From: Eggerthellaceae bacterium
GTDB taxonomy: Bacteria; Actinomycetota; Coriobacteriia; Coriobacteriales; Eggerthellaceae
DNA: 11,892 bases
NCBI GenBank assembly: GCA_017459485.1
Contig: JAFUCW010000100.1
Coordinates: 1-11,892 of the forward strand
Reading direction: 5' to 3'
Shown: positions 1 through 7,722 of the stretch, in pieces
Layout: the number at the start of each line of letters is the position of its first letter
Numbering within the stretch: position 1 is the stretch's first letter
Made by a program: the position numbers and the translations under genes
Notes under the pieces: generated by a model
What the model was told of the DNA's origin: nothing
Databases searched by the model: none
Seen by the model: the letters and a program-made list of their open reading frames with translations, nothing else

Positions 1-1145
1 ACCTGGAATTCGAACCCTTCGCGACGCATGGTCTCCATAAGCACCGACAGGTGCAACACGCCGCGCCCCGCGACCTCTATGCTGCCGTCTTCCCGCTCGG
101 TGATGCGCATGGAGATGTTGCTCTCCTTTTCCTTCATCAGACGTTCGCGCAGCTGCCGTGAACCCACAATGTCCCCTTCACGCCCCACAAGCGGGCTGTT
201 GGACGCTTCGAACACAACGGCCATCGTGGGCTCTTCGACCTTGATGGGGGGCATCTCCACGGGGTTTTCCTTGTCGGTGACCATGTCCCCGATGTCCGCG
301 TCATCCACGCCCACCACTGCCACAATGTCGCCGGCGGTTGCCTCTTTGACTTCTTGCTTGCCTAGCTCTTCGAAAACGAAGACCTGCTTGATGGGACAGG
401 TGTAGCGGTTCCCGTCGTTTTTGATGACCAGGACCGAGTCGCCCTTGGCCACCTTGCCTGCGCTCAGGCGACCCACACCGATGCGGCCGACGTAGCTGGA
501 ATGGTCCACAGTGCAGATCTGCAGCGCAAGCGGGCCATCTGAATCCACGTCTGGTGCCGGGACTTCCTTGATGATGGTATCGAGCAGCGGAATCATGTTC
601 TGGTTGCCATCTTCCGGGTCCATGCGCGCATATCCACCAATGGCAGACGCGTAGATGACGGGGAAATCCAGCTGTTCGTCGGTGGCATCAAGCTCCATCA
701 TAAGCTCGAACACCTCGTCAACCACCTCCGATGGGCGCGCACCAGGACGGTCAATCTTGTTGACTACCACCACGATGCGAAGGCCCTGCTCAAGGGCATG
801 ACGCAAAACGAAACGCGTTTGGGGCATGGGACCCTCGAACGCGTCCACGATAAGTAGCGCACCGTCCGCCATGTTCAGCACGCGTTCCACTTCGCCGCCA
901 AAGTCTGCGTGGCCCGGCGTGTCGATAACGTTGATTTTCACATCCTGGTAGGTAATGGAGATGTTCTTCGAAAGAATGGTGATGCCGCGCTCGCGCTCCT
1001 GGTCGTTGGAGTCAAGCACGCGCTCGTCCACCTGCTGGTTTTCGCGAAAGACGCCTGCCGTGTAGAGCAGCCGGTCCACCAGCGTGGTTTTGCCATGATC
1101 AACATGTGCAATAATAGCTACATTGCGCAAATTCTCTTGTTTCAT
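1..1145 (-). CDS. typA: Ribosome-associated translational GTPase TypA/BipA (C-terminus cut by window edge)
   Basis: The reading frame starts at ATG 1145 and runs off the left edge after about 381 residues; the family is usually about 600-615, so roughly the last third is missing. All GTPase motifs are visible: AHVDHGKTT (residues 13-21), RGITI (53-57, switch I), DTPGH (75-79), NKID (129-132) and SA (167-168). The N-terminus ([20 protein letters not shown]) and the missing EF-G-type insertions separate TypA from EF-G, LepA and initiation factor 2. A beta-barrel domain II follows from about residue 205. A Shine-Dalgarno GGAAGGG (1151-1157) lies 5 bases before the ATG, which fixes the start. TypA is a cytoplasmic ribosome-binding GTPase involved in 50S assembly and stress or cold adaptation. 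It appears monocistronic at its 5' end, with a 388-base gap to the next gene. Identification is very secure; the C-terminal domain cannot be judged. Confidence 0.97.
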   Translation of the reverse strand, partial: MKQENLRNVAIIAHVDHGKTTLVDRLLYTAGVFRENQQVDERVLDSNDQERERGITILSKNISITYQDVKINVIDTPGHADFGGEVERVLNMADGALLIVDAFEGPMPQTRFVLRHALEQGLRIVVVVNKIDRPGARPSEVVDEVFELMMELDATDEQLDFPVIYASAIGGYARMDPEDGNQNMIPLLDTIIKEVPAPDVDSDGPLALQICTVDHSSYVGRIGVGRLSAGKVAKGDSVLVIKNDGNRYTCPIKQVFVFEELGKQEVKEATAGDIVAVVGVDDADIGDMVTDKENPVEMPPIKVEEPTMAVVFEASNSPLVGREGDIVGSRQLRERLMKEKESNISMRITEREDGSIEVAGRGVLHLSVLMETMRREGFEFQ

Positions 1146-1175
1146 CTCTTCCCTTCCGGCGATTTTCCGCAGGGT

Positions 1176-1184
1176 ATGGTAGCA
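1176..1184 (-). promoter_or_regulatory. Possible extended -10 promoter of typA
   Basis: Read on the minus strand the sequence is TGCTACCAT, an extended -10 (TGn plus TACCAT, four of six matches to TATAAT). It would start a transcript near 1169, about 24 bases ahead of the typA ATG and just before its Shine-Dalgarno site. I see no convincing -35 hexamer at the expected distance. This is inferred from spacing and motif only. Confidence 0.33.
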
Positions 1185-1497
1185 CGAAGGCGGCAGGCCC
1201 TCTGCTCTTTCATGTTATTAGCTCATTCCCTTCGCATACGGTCGTCCCTGTTATTCGCATGACCTTCTCGGCGTCTTCCCGAAGGTGCCTTTGCATGCAT
1301 GACGAACTCTTCTTCTGGCGGCGCTAGGATACGGCAGCCCAGCTTCAAGGTGCCCCCTTTCGCATTGTATCGGCCCACCTTGTGCGCCGTCTTTGCAACT
1401 CCTGGTACGGCTGCCCTCATCGGGATCTCGAACGGGACTGACCAAGTGTGCCGCGATGCTTCGTGCAAATAGTCAATAGGCAGCTACAACTGTGGCA
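1185..1497. other. Intergenic stretch without a supported gene
   Basis: This is the main part of the gap between divergent typA and the DUF1638 gene. The only open frame of note is 1223-1468 on the minus strand (81 codons from a TTG, or 65 from an internal ATG). Its product is basic and unfamiliar to me, has no good Shine-Dalgarno site, and is not supported by a promoter at a plausible distance. A short repeat of the type AAGGTGCC occurs near 1281 and 1348. I see no tRNA-like or terminator-like fold. The stretch may be a gene remnant or simply promoter and spacer DNA. Confidence 0.4.
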
Positions 1498-1506
1498 TGC
1501 TATGAT
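1498..1506 (+). promoter_or_regulatory. Extended -10 promoter of the DUF1638 gene
   Basis: TGCTATGAT is a TGn plus TATGAT extended -10 element (five of six matches to TATAAT). Transcription would begin near 1513. That is downstream of the first in-frame ATG (1492) but upstream of the Shine-Dalgarno AAAGGGGGG (1521-1529) and of GTG 1534, so the promoter helps choose the start of the gene. No clear -35 is visible, as is common with extended -10 promoters. Confidence 0.5.
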
Positions 1507-1533
1507 TTTGAAAGCGGACGAAAGGGGGGCGCC

Positions 1534-2199
1534 GTGGAATACACCAGAGAAGGCGAAGTGATGGTCGCCTGCCATGCACTCAAGGCAGAGATAGACCACC
1601 TTCAAGAGAAGACAGGCATCTACCGGCCCATTGTGTGGGTGGACCGGGGACTCCACAATTTTCCCGACAAACTCAAAGCCACCCTCCAGGAAGCGCTTGA
1701 CTCGGTAGAGGATGCTCATACGGTGCTCTTAGCATACGGAAACTGCGGGAACGCTCTGCAGGGCATTGTCACGGGCGATTTCGAAACGATCATTCCCAAC
1801 GTGGACGACTGCATATCCATCCTGTTCGGCAGCAAGAGGGCGCGTATGGACTACTCGGCCGAGCATGCGGCGTTTTTCCTGACGGAAGGCTGGATGGATG
1901 CCGACCACAGCATCGTCCAAGAGTACAACTACACGGTCGAAAAGTACGGCCAGGAGCAGGCGGACAGCATCACCGAGATGATCTACGCCCACTACCGCAC
2001 GATGGCCTACCTTGAAACCGGTCTCTACGACATAGACGCCCTTATGGACACAACGCGCCACCTTTGCGACGTGTGCGGAATGAAGCAGGTCGTCGAACCA
2101 GTGAGCATCGAGTACGTCGAGCAGCTAGTCGCTGGTCCCTGGGACGACAAGCGTTTCCTTCATGTGCCGCCGCGTAGCAAGGTTCCCTTTTTCGGCTGA
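1534..2199 (+). CDS. DUF1638 family protein
   Basis: This 221-residue cytoplasmic protein of unknown biochemical function matches the DUF1638 pattern. It has an N-terminal strand with a conserved Cys (MVACHALKAEI, residues 10-20), LLAYGNCGNALQG (65-77) where the family shows a G-x-C-G-x-x-L motif, DDCI..LFGS (91-100), a FFLTEGW segment (114-120) and CDVCG (178-182). The conserved Cys residues suggest metal or cofactor binding, but that is inference. Elsewhere the family is often found near corrinoid-dependent methyltransferase genes; none is in this window, so the role here stays open. Three starts are possible. ATG 1492 precedes the likely transcription start, so I chose GTG 1534, which follows AAAGGGGGG by 4 bases; ATG 1561 with GAGAAGG 7 bases upstream is a real alternative. 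The gene converges on the RICIN gene with a 47-base gap. Confidence 0.85.
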   Translation: MEYTREGEVMVACHALKAEIDHLQEKTGIYRPIVWVDRGLHNFPDKLKATLQEALDSVEDAHTVLLAYGNCGNALQGIVTGDFETIIPNVDDCISILFGSKRARMDYSAEHAAFFLTEGWMDADHSIVQEYNYTVEKYGQEQADSITEMIYAHYRTMAYLETGLYDIDALMDTTRHLCDVCGMKQVVEPVSIEYVEQLVAGPWDDKRFLHVPPRSKVPFFG

Positions 2200-2200
2200 C

Positions 2201-2226
2201 GGCGCCTTCCCGGCGCGAGGCCGGAA
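2201..2226. terminator. GC-rich hairpins between two convergent genes
   Basis: Two mutually exclusive small hairpins lie between the convergent DUF1638 and RICIN genes. One is GCGCC (2202-2206) with GGCGC (2212-2216). The other is CCGGC (2210-2214) with GCCGG (2220-2224), extendable by two pairs past a bulge. Neither is followed by a run of T on either strand. They may help end transcription, but they do not meet the usual definition of an intrinsic terminator. Confidence 0.3.
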
Positions 2227-2246
2227 CATGAAGGCGGTGCGCTGCC

Positions 2247-4559
2247 CTACTGAAGCACGTATTCGGTATGGGCGTCGTCGTAAGTGATCAGGTACCAGTT
2301 GTACTGACGGTGGAAACGTCCCAGGCTGGGATCGCACACGTAGGTTTTCCCATTGAGGTACACTTCGGTCCAACCATGCGGCTCGACTCCACTCGACGCG
2401 CTGTATGCGCCGCCCACGCGGAAGTTGGCGTCGTAGCCGCAGATACGCGCAAGCCAGGTAAACAGCGACGCGCCTCCGTAGCAGTCGGAGTTGCCTCGCC
2501 GTTTGACCATGAGTGCGTATTCGATGCTTGTTGCGTCACTGGCAATGCCATAGGGCAGAATGCGGCTGTCCATGGCGCTGACCGCTTTGATTCCCATCGT
2601 GTACTCGAAGCACTTGCGCAAATCGTAGCCGCACTGTCCGGCAATCTGGCGCAAATAGTCGTCCAATTCGGCGTTGCCAGAAATTCCTGCCGAGGTGGTC
2701 GGAACGAGCACCCAGCCCTGCGCAGCAGTGCCGTTGGAAGTAAACTGCTGAACGTTGGCGCCGTCTGCCTTCGATCCTCTCGCTACGTCGAGCGCCTTGC
2801 CCGACCCGACGTTGCGCAGTTCAAAGGTGCCATCGGCTCGAAGAGTAGGACGCCACAGCTGAGCAGCGGTGCCGTTTGACGTCCATTGCTGCACGTTTGC
2901 ACCATTTGCTTTCGAAGCGTACTGCACATCGAGAGCGCGGCCAGAGCGGTCTGACGTAATGCGGTAGCGCCCGTCGCCCACAGGCGAGAGCAGGAACTTC
3001 TGAGCGCCGGATCCGTTCGCAGCCCATTGCTGGATGTTGGCGCCATCCGCAAGGGAGCCATTCGCCACGTCAAGCGCCTTGCCCGAACCGGCGTTGCGTA
3101 TTTCATAGACTCCCGCAGGAACGAGGTCGCGCGATTCAACGCGCCACTGCTGAGTTGCCGCAGAAGACGATGCTGCCGTTACGGCTGCCGCTCCCTGCGC
3201 AGAAGACGAAAGCGAAAGACGGCGATGTGACGACATGTTTTCGAAGACCAGTCCCCCTTCGCCCACGGTTGGCTTCCATAGTTGCGAAGCGGACTGCGTG
3301 CTGAGCGGTCGCTGAACAACGCGGCCGGACTCTTCGGTCAGGTAGAGGCCCGAACACGCGGACTGGATTCGAACCGTGCCCGAACCGGCAGAGCGCACTT
3401 GGAATCGCTGGGCGAACGTGGCATTGGCGCTCCAGCCCTGAGCCGCGGCGCCCGATTCACGCGAAGCTCCAGAGATGTCAAGGACGGGGCCGGCAGCGCA
3501 ACGAAGTGTGTAGCACCCTTCGGGCAGCACCACTACTTCCTTGAGGTTCCAGTGTTGGGCAGCGGTGCCATTGGAAGCGTAGAGTTGCACGTTGGCGCCA
3601 GCAGTCCTGGATCCTCCGGCCACGTCGAGCACGTTGCCGGACAGTTTCGACGCAAGCGTGAACGATCCGTCGGAATTGCGCGAAATTGCCCAACGCTGGG
3701 CGGCAGTGTCGTTGCCCGGCCACGCCTGTGCATTCGCGCCTACGCAAGGGCTTCCGCCTGCAACGTCAACCACGGTGCCCGTGGCAGCCGAACGAACCGT
3801 GTAGTAGCCATCGGAGTTGCGCGTGATGGCCCAGCGCTGGGCCGCAGAGCCGTTCGACGTGTACACCTGCACGTTGGCGCCCGCAGAAGCAGAGGCCCCC
3901 GCAAGGTCCATGCGAAGCGCCGAAGCATGGGAAGGGCTGAACTCGTAGACCCCGTCGGCGATGGCACGCGCAGGCGCCGTAGGTGCCTTTGTGGGGAGCA
4001 GCCACCAACGCTGCGCGACGGTGCCGTTCGCAGAGTACACCTGGACGTTTGACCCGCTGGCTGCCCTTGCGCCTGACACGTCCAAGCGCAGGGAGGGGGC
4101 GTGCACGGGAGCGATCGCCCAGCCCGTACCAGAGCGGGTTATCCTCCAACGCTGGGCGGCAGTGCCGTTAGCCGACCACTGCTGCACGTTCGCTCCAGGC
4201 GCAGCGCTTCCCCATGCCACGTCGAGCACCTTGCCCGACGAAGCGCTGGCAATGCGGTAGGTGCCGTCTGTGTTGCGCGAGACATTCCAACGCTGAGCGG
4301 CAGTCTTGTTCGATTCCCACACCTGAACATTGGCGCCATTGGAGTTCGATGCGCCGCTTACGTCGAGCACGAACGTGCCACCAAGCGCAGACTGGATGTA
4401 GTAGGTTCCCGAATCGGGGCCGTTTCCCGCGCCGGTCGTGAGCACGGCAGGAGCCGAAGTGTCGTCGGCATGTGCCGGGACAGGAGCACCGCACAGCAAC
4501 GTCGCACATGCCGCAATTGCTGCGAGGGCAGAAATACGAAGGGCCAACCGCGTGATCAT
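2247..4559 (-). CDS. Secreted protein with twelve RICIN (beta-trefoil) repeats and a transglutaminase-like domain
   Basis: The product is 770 residues. A Sec signal peptide (1-31, cleavage after AHA) is followed by a lectin-like region (about 50-620) of twelve repeats of 40-50 residues built on the pattern LDV-x-GAS-x4-GANVQ-x-W-x-SNGTAAQRW. Repeats 8 and 9 (about 394-474) are degenerate. Linkers near 189-201, 341-347 and 475-482 split them into four groups of three, that is four beta-trefoils. The C-terminal domain (about 625-770) is transglutaminase/protease-like, with the likely triad Cys693 (NSDCYGG), His728 (EPHGW) and Asp743 (VCDPSLG). No sortase motif or C-terminal membrane anchor is present, so it is probably released or held on glycans by the RICIN modules. 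Whether it cross-links, cleaves or only binds is unknown. The start is secure: GGAAGG lies 7 bases before ATG 4559. It appears to be transcribed alone. Confidence 0.92.
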   Translation of the reverse strand: MITRLALRISALAAIAACATLLCGAPVPAHADDTSAPAVLTTGAGNGPDSGTYYIQSALGGTFVLDVSGASNSNGANVQVWESNKTAAQRWNVSRNTDGTYRIASASSGKVLDVAWGSAAPGANVQQWSANGTAAQRWRITRSGTGWAIAPVHAPSLRLDVSGARAASGSNVQVYSANGTVAQRWWLLPTKAPTAPARAIADGVYEFSPSHASALRMDLAGASASAGANVQVYTSNGSAAQRWAITRNSDGYYTVRSAATGTVVDVAGGSPCVGANAQAWPGNDTAAQRWAISRNSDGSFTLASKLSGNVLDVAGGSRTAGANVQLYASNGTAAQHWNLKEVVVLPEGCYTLRCAAGPVLDISGASRESGAAAQGWSANATFAQRFQVRSAGSGTVRIQSACSGLYLTEESGRVVQRPLSTQSASQLWKPTVGEGGLVFENMSSHRRLSLSSSAQGAAAVTAASSSAATQQWRVESRDLVPAGVYEIRNAGSGKALDVANGSLADGANIQQWAANGSGAQKFLLSPVGDGRYRITSDRSGRALDVQYASKANGANVQQWTSNGTAAQLWRPTLRADGTFELRNVGSGKALDVARGSKADGANVQQFTSNGTAAQGWVLVPTTSAGISGNAELDDYLRQIAGQCGYDLRKCFEYTMGIKAVSAMDSRILPYGIASDATSIEYALMVKRRGNSDCYGGASLFTWLARICGYDANFRVGGAYSASSGVEPHGWTEVYLNGKTYVCDPSLGRFHRQYNWYLITYDDAHTEYVLQ
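2700..4412 (-). repeat. Array of twelve RICIN-coding repeats (about 140 bases each)
   Basis: The DNA encoding residues about 50-620 of the secreted protein is a tandem array with a period of roughly 120-160 bases. The units keep blocks encoding GANVQ and SNGTAAQ; units 10 and 12 share the longest stretches (GSGKALDVA). Such an array can expand or contract by recombination and is prone to assembly collapse. The repeat also creates several long open frames on the opposite strand, which I treat as artefacts. Confidence 0.85.
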
Positions 4560-4623
4560 TGGGAATCCTTCCGTCTTTTGGTCTGCGATGCGCTTCGTCA
4601 GCGCAACTTGCCCATTGTCTCAC

Positions 4624-4644
4624 ATTATGGGCGGATGCATTATC
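4624..4644 (-). promoter_or_regulatory. Candidate -10 elements of the RICIN/transglutaminase gene
   Basis: Two five-of-six matches to TATAAT are readable on the minus strand: CATAAT (4624-4629) and GATAAT (4639-4644). Neither has a good -35 at 16-18 bases. The leader would be about 60-75 bases long. The promoter very probably lies in this AT-richer 110-base gap, but the exact element is uncertain. Confidence 0.3.
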
Positions 4645-4669
4645 CGTATGGGAGCTTTATCGGTGCCTT

Positions 4670-5503
4670 TCAGCTTCGCTGCTTTTCGTTGGACGCATCT
4701 GCGCGAAGGGACCTATACGCCCCTTTGGCAGGCAGGACAAGCACGAGCGCGGCGACGGCAACGATGGCAAGGTCCATAGGAGAGCCTGTCAGATACGTCG
4801 ACGTCTGCACTCCCGTGACCAGAAAGATAGGAACTTCGCTTAGCAGATCGAAGCAGGCATGAAGAACCACGCACAGCCAAATACTGCGCGTTTTCACATA
4901 CACAGCGCACATAATCAGGCCAAACAACGTGCATTCTGCTATCTTCCCCACAGCCTGCACGTAAGCCGTCAATCGGAACAACGACCCTAGATCGCTTGTC
5001 ACATGAAGAATGCCGAACACAAGAGAGGACGTCGCGGCCGCGGCGAGCAAGGCGTTGTTCTTGGTTCCCATGGTTTCGAAAGTCTTCGCGAACCCTTCGA
5101 ACAGCAGGCCTCTGAACAACGCCTCTTCGAAAAGCGCCGTGGCACACAACATGGCGGCGAAGACGACGACCGAAGGCAAGGGCGCCGTGGGGCTCCCGCC
5201 CTGCACCAGCACCTTCGCAACTCCGACTGCAAGCGCGACAGCAAGCACCGCAGCCGCAGTGATGCGCAGAGACAGCGCGGACGGACGGGCGCCCAGCCCA
5301 AACACGCCGGAAGCGAAATAAAGCGCGGCCGTCACCATGGCTGCAAGAAGGCTTTGTGCGAAGGCGTACGTCACTTCCGGCGCGACACCCATGCCAGAAA
5401 ACGCCCATGCCACCTGGTCGGGCAGCACCCAGAAGCAAAGCGCCGAAACGATACTTACGACAAGCGCAAAGACGAGAGGTTGGTGCTGTCTGATTTTCTT
5501 CAT
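4670..5503 (-). CDS. CPBP family intramembrane metalloprotease (Abi/CAAX-type)
   Basis: The 277-residue product is a polytopic membrane protein with about seven or eight hydrophobic segments. It carries the CPBP (Rce1-like, PF02517) motifs in order: EEALFR (Glu126, Glu127, Arg131), FGILH (His167) and HACFD (His215, Asp219). These are the residues that build the zinc-type active site of Rce1-like glutamate proteases; the last position is Asp where Asn is commoner. The substrate cannot be read from sequence; relatives process prenylated proteins or bacteriocins, or regulate surface proteins. ATG 5503 has no Shine-Dalgarno site. A TATACT -10-like hexamer ends exactly 7 bases before it, so the mRNA may be leaderless. 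GTG 5509 two codons upstream is a less likely start. The basic, hydrophilic C-terminus (about 263-277) is unremarkable. Confidence 0.9.
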   Translation of the reverse strand: MKKIRQHQPLVFALVVSIVSALCFWVLPDQVAWAFSGMGVAPEVTYAFAQSLLAAMVTAALYFASGVFGLGARPSALSLRITAAAVLAVALAVGVAKVLVQGGSPTAPLPSVVVFAAMLCATALFEEALFRGLLFEGFAKTFETMGTKNNALLAAAATSSLVFGILHVTSDLGSLFRLTAYVQAVGKIAECTLFGLIMCAVYVKTRSIWLCVVLHACFDLLSEVPIFLVTGVQTSTYLTGSPMDLAIVAVAALVLVLPAKGAYRSLRADASNEKQRS

Positions 5504-5510
5504 GCTCACA

Positions 5511-5516
5511 AGTATA
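5511..5516 (-). promoter_or_regulatory. -10 element placing the CPBP gene on a leaderless transcript
   Basis: On the minus strand the hexamer is TATACT (five of six matches to TATAAT), with 7 bases between it and the A of ATG 5503, which is where transcription would start. No -35 of good quality is seen. The missing Shine-Dalgarno site fits leaderless translation, which is common in actinobacteria. Confidence 0.42.
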
Positions 5517-5570
5517 GAGCGCCCGTTGCCTTACAGGTGCCAGAAGCTTTTCCTGCCATAAGCGGCGCAT

Positions 5571-5587
5571 CCGGCAGAAGCTGCCGG
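5571..5587 (-). terminator. Hairpin after the polysaccharide deacetylase gene
   Basis: CCGGCAG (5571-5577) and CTGCCGG (5581-5587) form a perfect 7-pair stem with a 3-base loop. It lies 8 bases downstream of the deacetylase stop codon in the minus direction. No T run follows, so it is either a weak terminator or an RNA 3'-end stabilising hairpin. Confidence 0.4.
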
Positions 5588-5595
5588 CGTCTGCA

Positions 5596-6615
5596 CTAGT
5601 TGTTCACACCGTGGTGGGGCGTCCAGGTATTCCTGTCGATTGCCTCGAACGTGTAGCCAAGGCCCTGAAAGTGTTCGATGACCTGCGGAAGCGCCTCGAC
5701 CGTCGTCTGCTTGCCCTCTGAATCGTGGCACAGTAGGACGATGTTGGTCTCCGGGGATGCCTCTTTGACGTAGCCAACGAGTTCTTCGGTTGTGTGTTCG
5801 GCGCCGTCGCCAAACGAAGCGTCCCAGTCGTAGTACTGATAGCCACGCGCCTGCACGGCGTCAACGAGCACTGTCATTATACCTGGACAGTAGTTGGCCG
5901 AAATGCCGTTGGACGACCCTCCGGGAAAGCGGATGAAACACGGCACGTATCCGATCTGGTCGGCCACCACCTTGCCGATTTGGTCGAGGTCGGCGAAATA
6001 GGCGTCGGTCGAAGCGTACACCTGCTCGTAGTCGTGGCTGAACGTATGGAGCCCAATGGTGTGACCGCGGTCATACGCCTCTTTGATGTAGTGGTAGCTG
6101 TCCGGGTTGTGCCCCACCACGAAAAAGGTCGCTTTGCAGCCGTAACGGTCCAGAATGTCGAGCACTTCGGGCGTGCGGGGCGAAGGCCCATCGTCGATGG
6201 TCAGATACACCACCTTGCGCCCGTTGTCTTTGTTGCTGCCCACCTGATCGCGGGCTCCCACGGGAAAGTCGCCATCGCGCCATGCAAGGGCTGTCGCGTC
6301 TGCGTGCGCAACGCCCTGCGCGCCAGACGAAGTCGCCACGCTGTTGCCTGAACCAGGTGCGTCCTCTTGAGCCTGACTGGCACCCTGCTGGCCTGCCCCT
6401 GCTGGTGCGGCTGTGTCCGAAACCGCCTCTTGCTCGGTGGCCGACGAATCCTGGGTGCCCGCAGCGCCCGCCGCTTGTTCCGTGCTGGCGGATGGGGTGT
6501 TGTTTTGACTGGGTTCTCCATTGCCGGACGAACATCCGAGCAACGCCGCGAAAACGATGGTCGCAATAAAAACAACGGCGGCGGCGCCTGCCAGATGAGC
6601 TTCACAAGATTTCAT
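5596..6615 (-). CDS. Lipoprotein polysaccharide deacetylase (NodB-type, CE4 family)
   Basis: The product has 339 residues. A lipoprotein signal ends in LLGC (Cys28), followed by a low-complexity Ala/Ser/Gln/Gly linker of about 80 residues that could span the cell wall, and then a NodB domain (about 134-328). All five CE4 motifs are present: TIDDGPS (Asp141, Asp142), HTFSH (His190, His194), RFPGG (Arg229), DWDASFGD (263-270) and LLCHD (His297). Metal-dependent N-deacetylation of peptidoglycan GlcNAc or MurNAc is the likely activity; the acceptor is inferred. The start ATG 6615 follows GAGGAG by 8 bases. An ATG nine codons upstream (6642) lies at or before the probable transcription start and is rejected. 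The gene follows apbE by 45 bases and seems to have its own -10 there, so it can be expressed with or without the upstream genes. Confidence 0.93.
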   Translation of the reverse strand: MKSCEAHLAGAAAVVFIATIVFAALLGCSSGNGEPSQNNTPSASTEQAAGAAGTQDSSATEQEAVSDTAAPAGAGQQGASQAQEDAPGSGNSVATSSGAQGVAHADATALAWRDGDFPVGARDQVGSNKDNGRKVVYLTIDDGPSPRTPEVLDILDRYGCKATFFVVGHNPDSYHYIKEAYDRGHTIGLHTFSHDYEQVYASTDAYFADLDQIGKVVADQIGYVPCFIRFPGGSSNGISANYCPGIMTVLVDAVQARGYQYYDWDASFGDGAEHTTEELVGYVKEASPETNIVLLCHDSEGKQTTVEALPQVIEHFQGLGYTFEAIDRNTWTPHHGVNN

Positions 6616-6642
6616 TGGTGCGTCTCCTCTGTTTGTGTGCAT

Positions 6643-6648
6643 ATTGTA
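6643..6648 (-). promoter_or_regulatory. -10 element of the polysaccharide deacetylase gene
   Basis: On the minus strand TACAAT (five of six matches to TATAAT) lies in the 45-base gap after the apbE stop codon. Transcription would start near 6636, leaving a leader of about 20 bases carrying the GAGGAG site. TGCTTG at 17 bases upstream is at best a weak -35 and lies inside the end of apbE. Confidence 0.45.
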
Positions 6649-6660
6649 CTGCAGGGGTCC

Positions 6661-7692
6661 TTACACAAGCAGATCAAAGGGGACTTCGGTACCTATTCCC
6701 TTTGTTGCGTACACCAGGTTGTCCCGCGTGACGAACACTGCTTCGCACCCGAGCAGCTCTTCGACGAAGGCAAGGGCGCGCTGCAAGCCCATGGCAACGA
6801 GCGCGGTAGTATAGCCGTCGCCGTCGAGGGAGCGATCGCTTATCAAGGACACAGAGGCAAGGTCCGTTTCTGCCGGCATGCCTGTGTGCGGATCGAGGAT
6901 GTGGTGAAACAGCGTGCCATCGGGTGCCGTGAAGCAACGTTCGTAGATGCCGCTTGTCACCACCGACCCGCTAGCAAGCTGCACTACGGCAAACGACTGT
7001 TCTTCGGCCTGTGCGCTTGAACGGGGTGCGCGTAGGCCCACGTTCCACAGGCTGCCGTCGGGCTTTCCCCCGAACACCACCGCGTTTCCTCCCAAGTTCA
7101 CGACCCCATGGCAGACGTCCCGCTCTTGTAAAAGCGCTACCAGGCCGTCTGCAATGTAGCCTTTCGCCACGCCGCCAAGCACAAGGGTGGCCTGCGGATC
7201 GTCTAGCTGGATAGTCCGCCCCTTTACGTGAACACCGCGCCAATCCACGTGGGCACAAGCAGCAGCCAGGGCGTCGGCCGACGGAATCGCGGCGCCGGAA
7301 CCATGCAAGGCGCCTCCGTCTGTGCCAGAAGGCGCGCCTGCCGGCAAACCAGCACCGCCGTTCCCGGTATGCCCTTTTGCTTGATGGAAATCCCACAGGG
7401 CAACCACTGGACCCATGGTAATGTCGAAAAGTCCCTCGGACGCCGCGCAGTATTCGAGCGAAGCGCGCACCAGGTCTGCAAGATCGGGCTCCACCTTAAC
7501 CGGCGCGCCGCCCGCTTGGTTCACGCGGACCAGGCTGCTTTCGGGATGCGTGTGGCTAAAAAGACGCTCGTAGTAGGCGCAGCGTTCGACGACCGCATCA
7601 AGAGCGCTTTCTGCGCACCCATTGGGCACCCCGCACACCGATACGCTGTTGATGGTGTTGAACGCTTTGAATGTGCGCGTCTTCAAGTCCAT
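6661..7692 (-). CDS. apbE: FAD:protein FMN transferase (ApbE family)
   Basis: ApbE proteins attach FMN covalently to a Thr or Ser of exported or membrane redox proteins, using FAD and magnesium. The 343-residue product shows the family blocks: FDITMGPVV (89-97), LVLGGVAKGYIADG (170-183), GVVNLGGNAVVFG (196-208), HHILDPHTG (263-271) and DGDGYTTALVAMG (290-302), in which Asp292 and Thr296 fit the magnesium/FAD site. Residues about 104-139 are a Gly/Ala-rich insertion. No signal peptide is seen, and none can be added, because the nearest upstream in-frame stop is the stop codon of the preceding gene 11 codons away. This is odd for an enzyme whose likely substrate, the FMN-binding lipoprotein encoded at 9722-10144, is exported. 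AAGG lies 7 bases before ATG 7692. Only 30 bases separate it from the NusG-II gene, so the two form an operon. In the Listeria system this part is FmnB. Confidence 0.94.
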   Translation of the reverse strand: MDLKTRTFKAFNTINSVSVCGVPNGCAESALDAVVERCAYYERLFSHTHPESSLVRVNQAGGAPVKVEPDLADLVRASLEYCAASEGLFDITMGPVVALWDFHQAKGHTGNGGAGLPAGAPSGTDGGALHGSGAAIPSADALAAACAHVDWRGVHVKGRTIQLDDPQATLVLGGVAKGYIADGLVALLQERDVCHGVVNLGGNAVVFGGKPDGSLWNVGLRAPRSSAQAEEQSFAVVQLASGSVVTSGIYERCFTAPDGTLFHHILDPHTGMPAETDLASVSLISDRSLDGDGYTTALVAMGLQRALAFVEELLGCEAVFVTRDNLVYATKGIGTEVPFDLLV

Positions 7693-7722
7693 GCGGCTAC
7701 CTTGCTGAAAGCCACCCGCAGG

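Noticed and set aside
3282..4862. Long plus-strand open frames (256 and 253 codons) opposite the RICIN gene
   Set aside because: They mirror the repeat array on the other strand, have Arg/His-rich low-quality translations, lack ribosome-binding sites and overlap an obviously real secreted protein.
6613..6642. Start of the polysaccharide deacetylase at ATG 6642
   Set aside because: It lies at or before the probable transcription start and lacks a ribosome-binding site; ATG 6615 follows GAGGAG by 8 bases and gives a normal lipoprotein signal.
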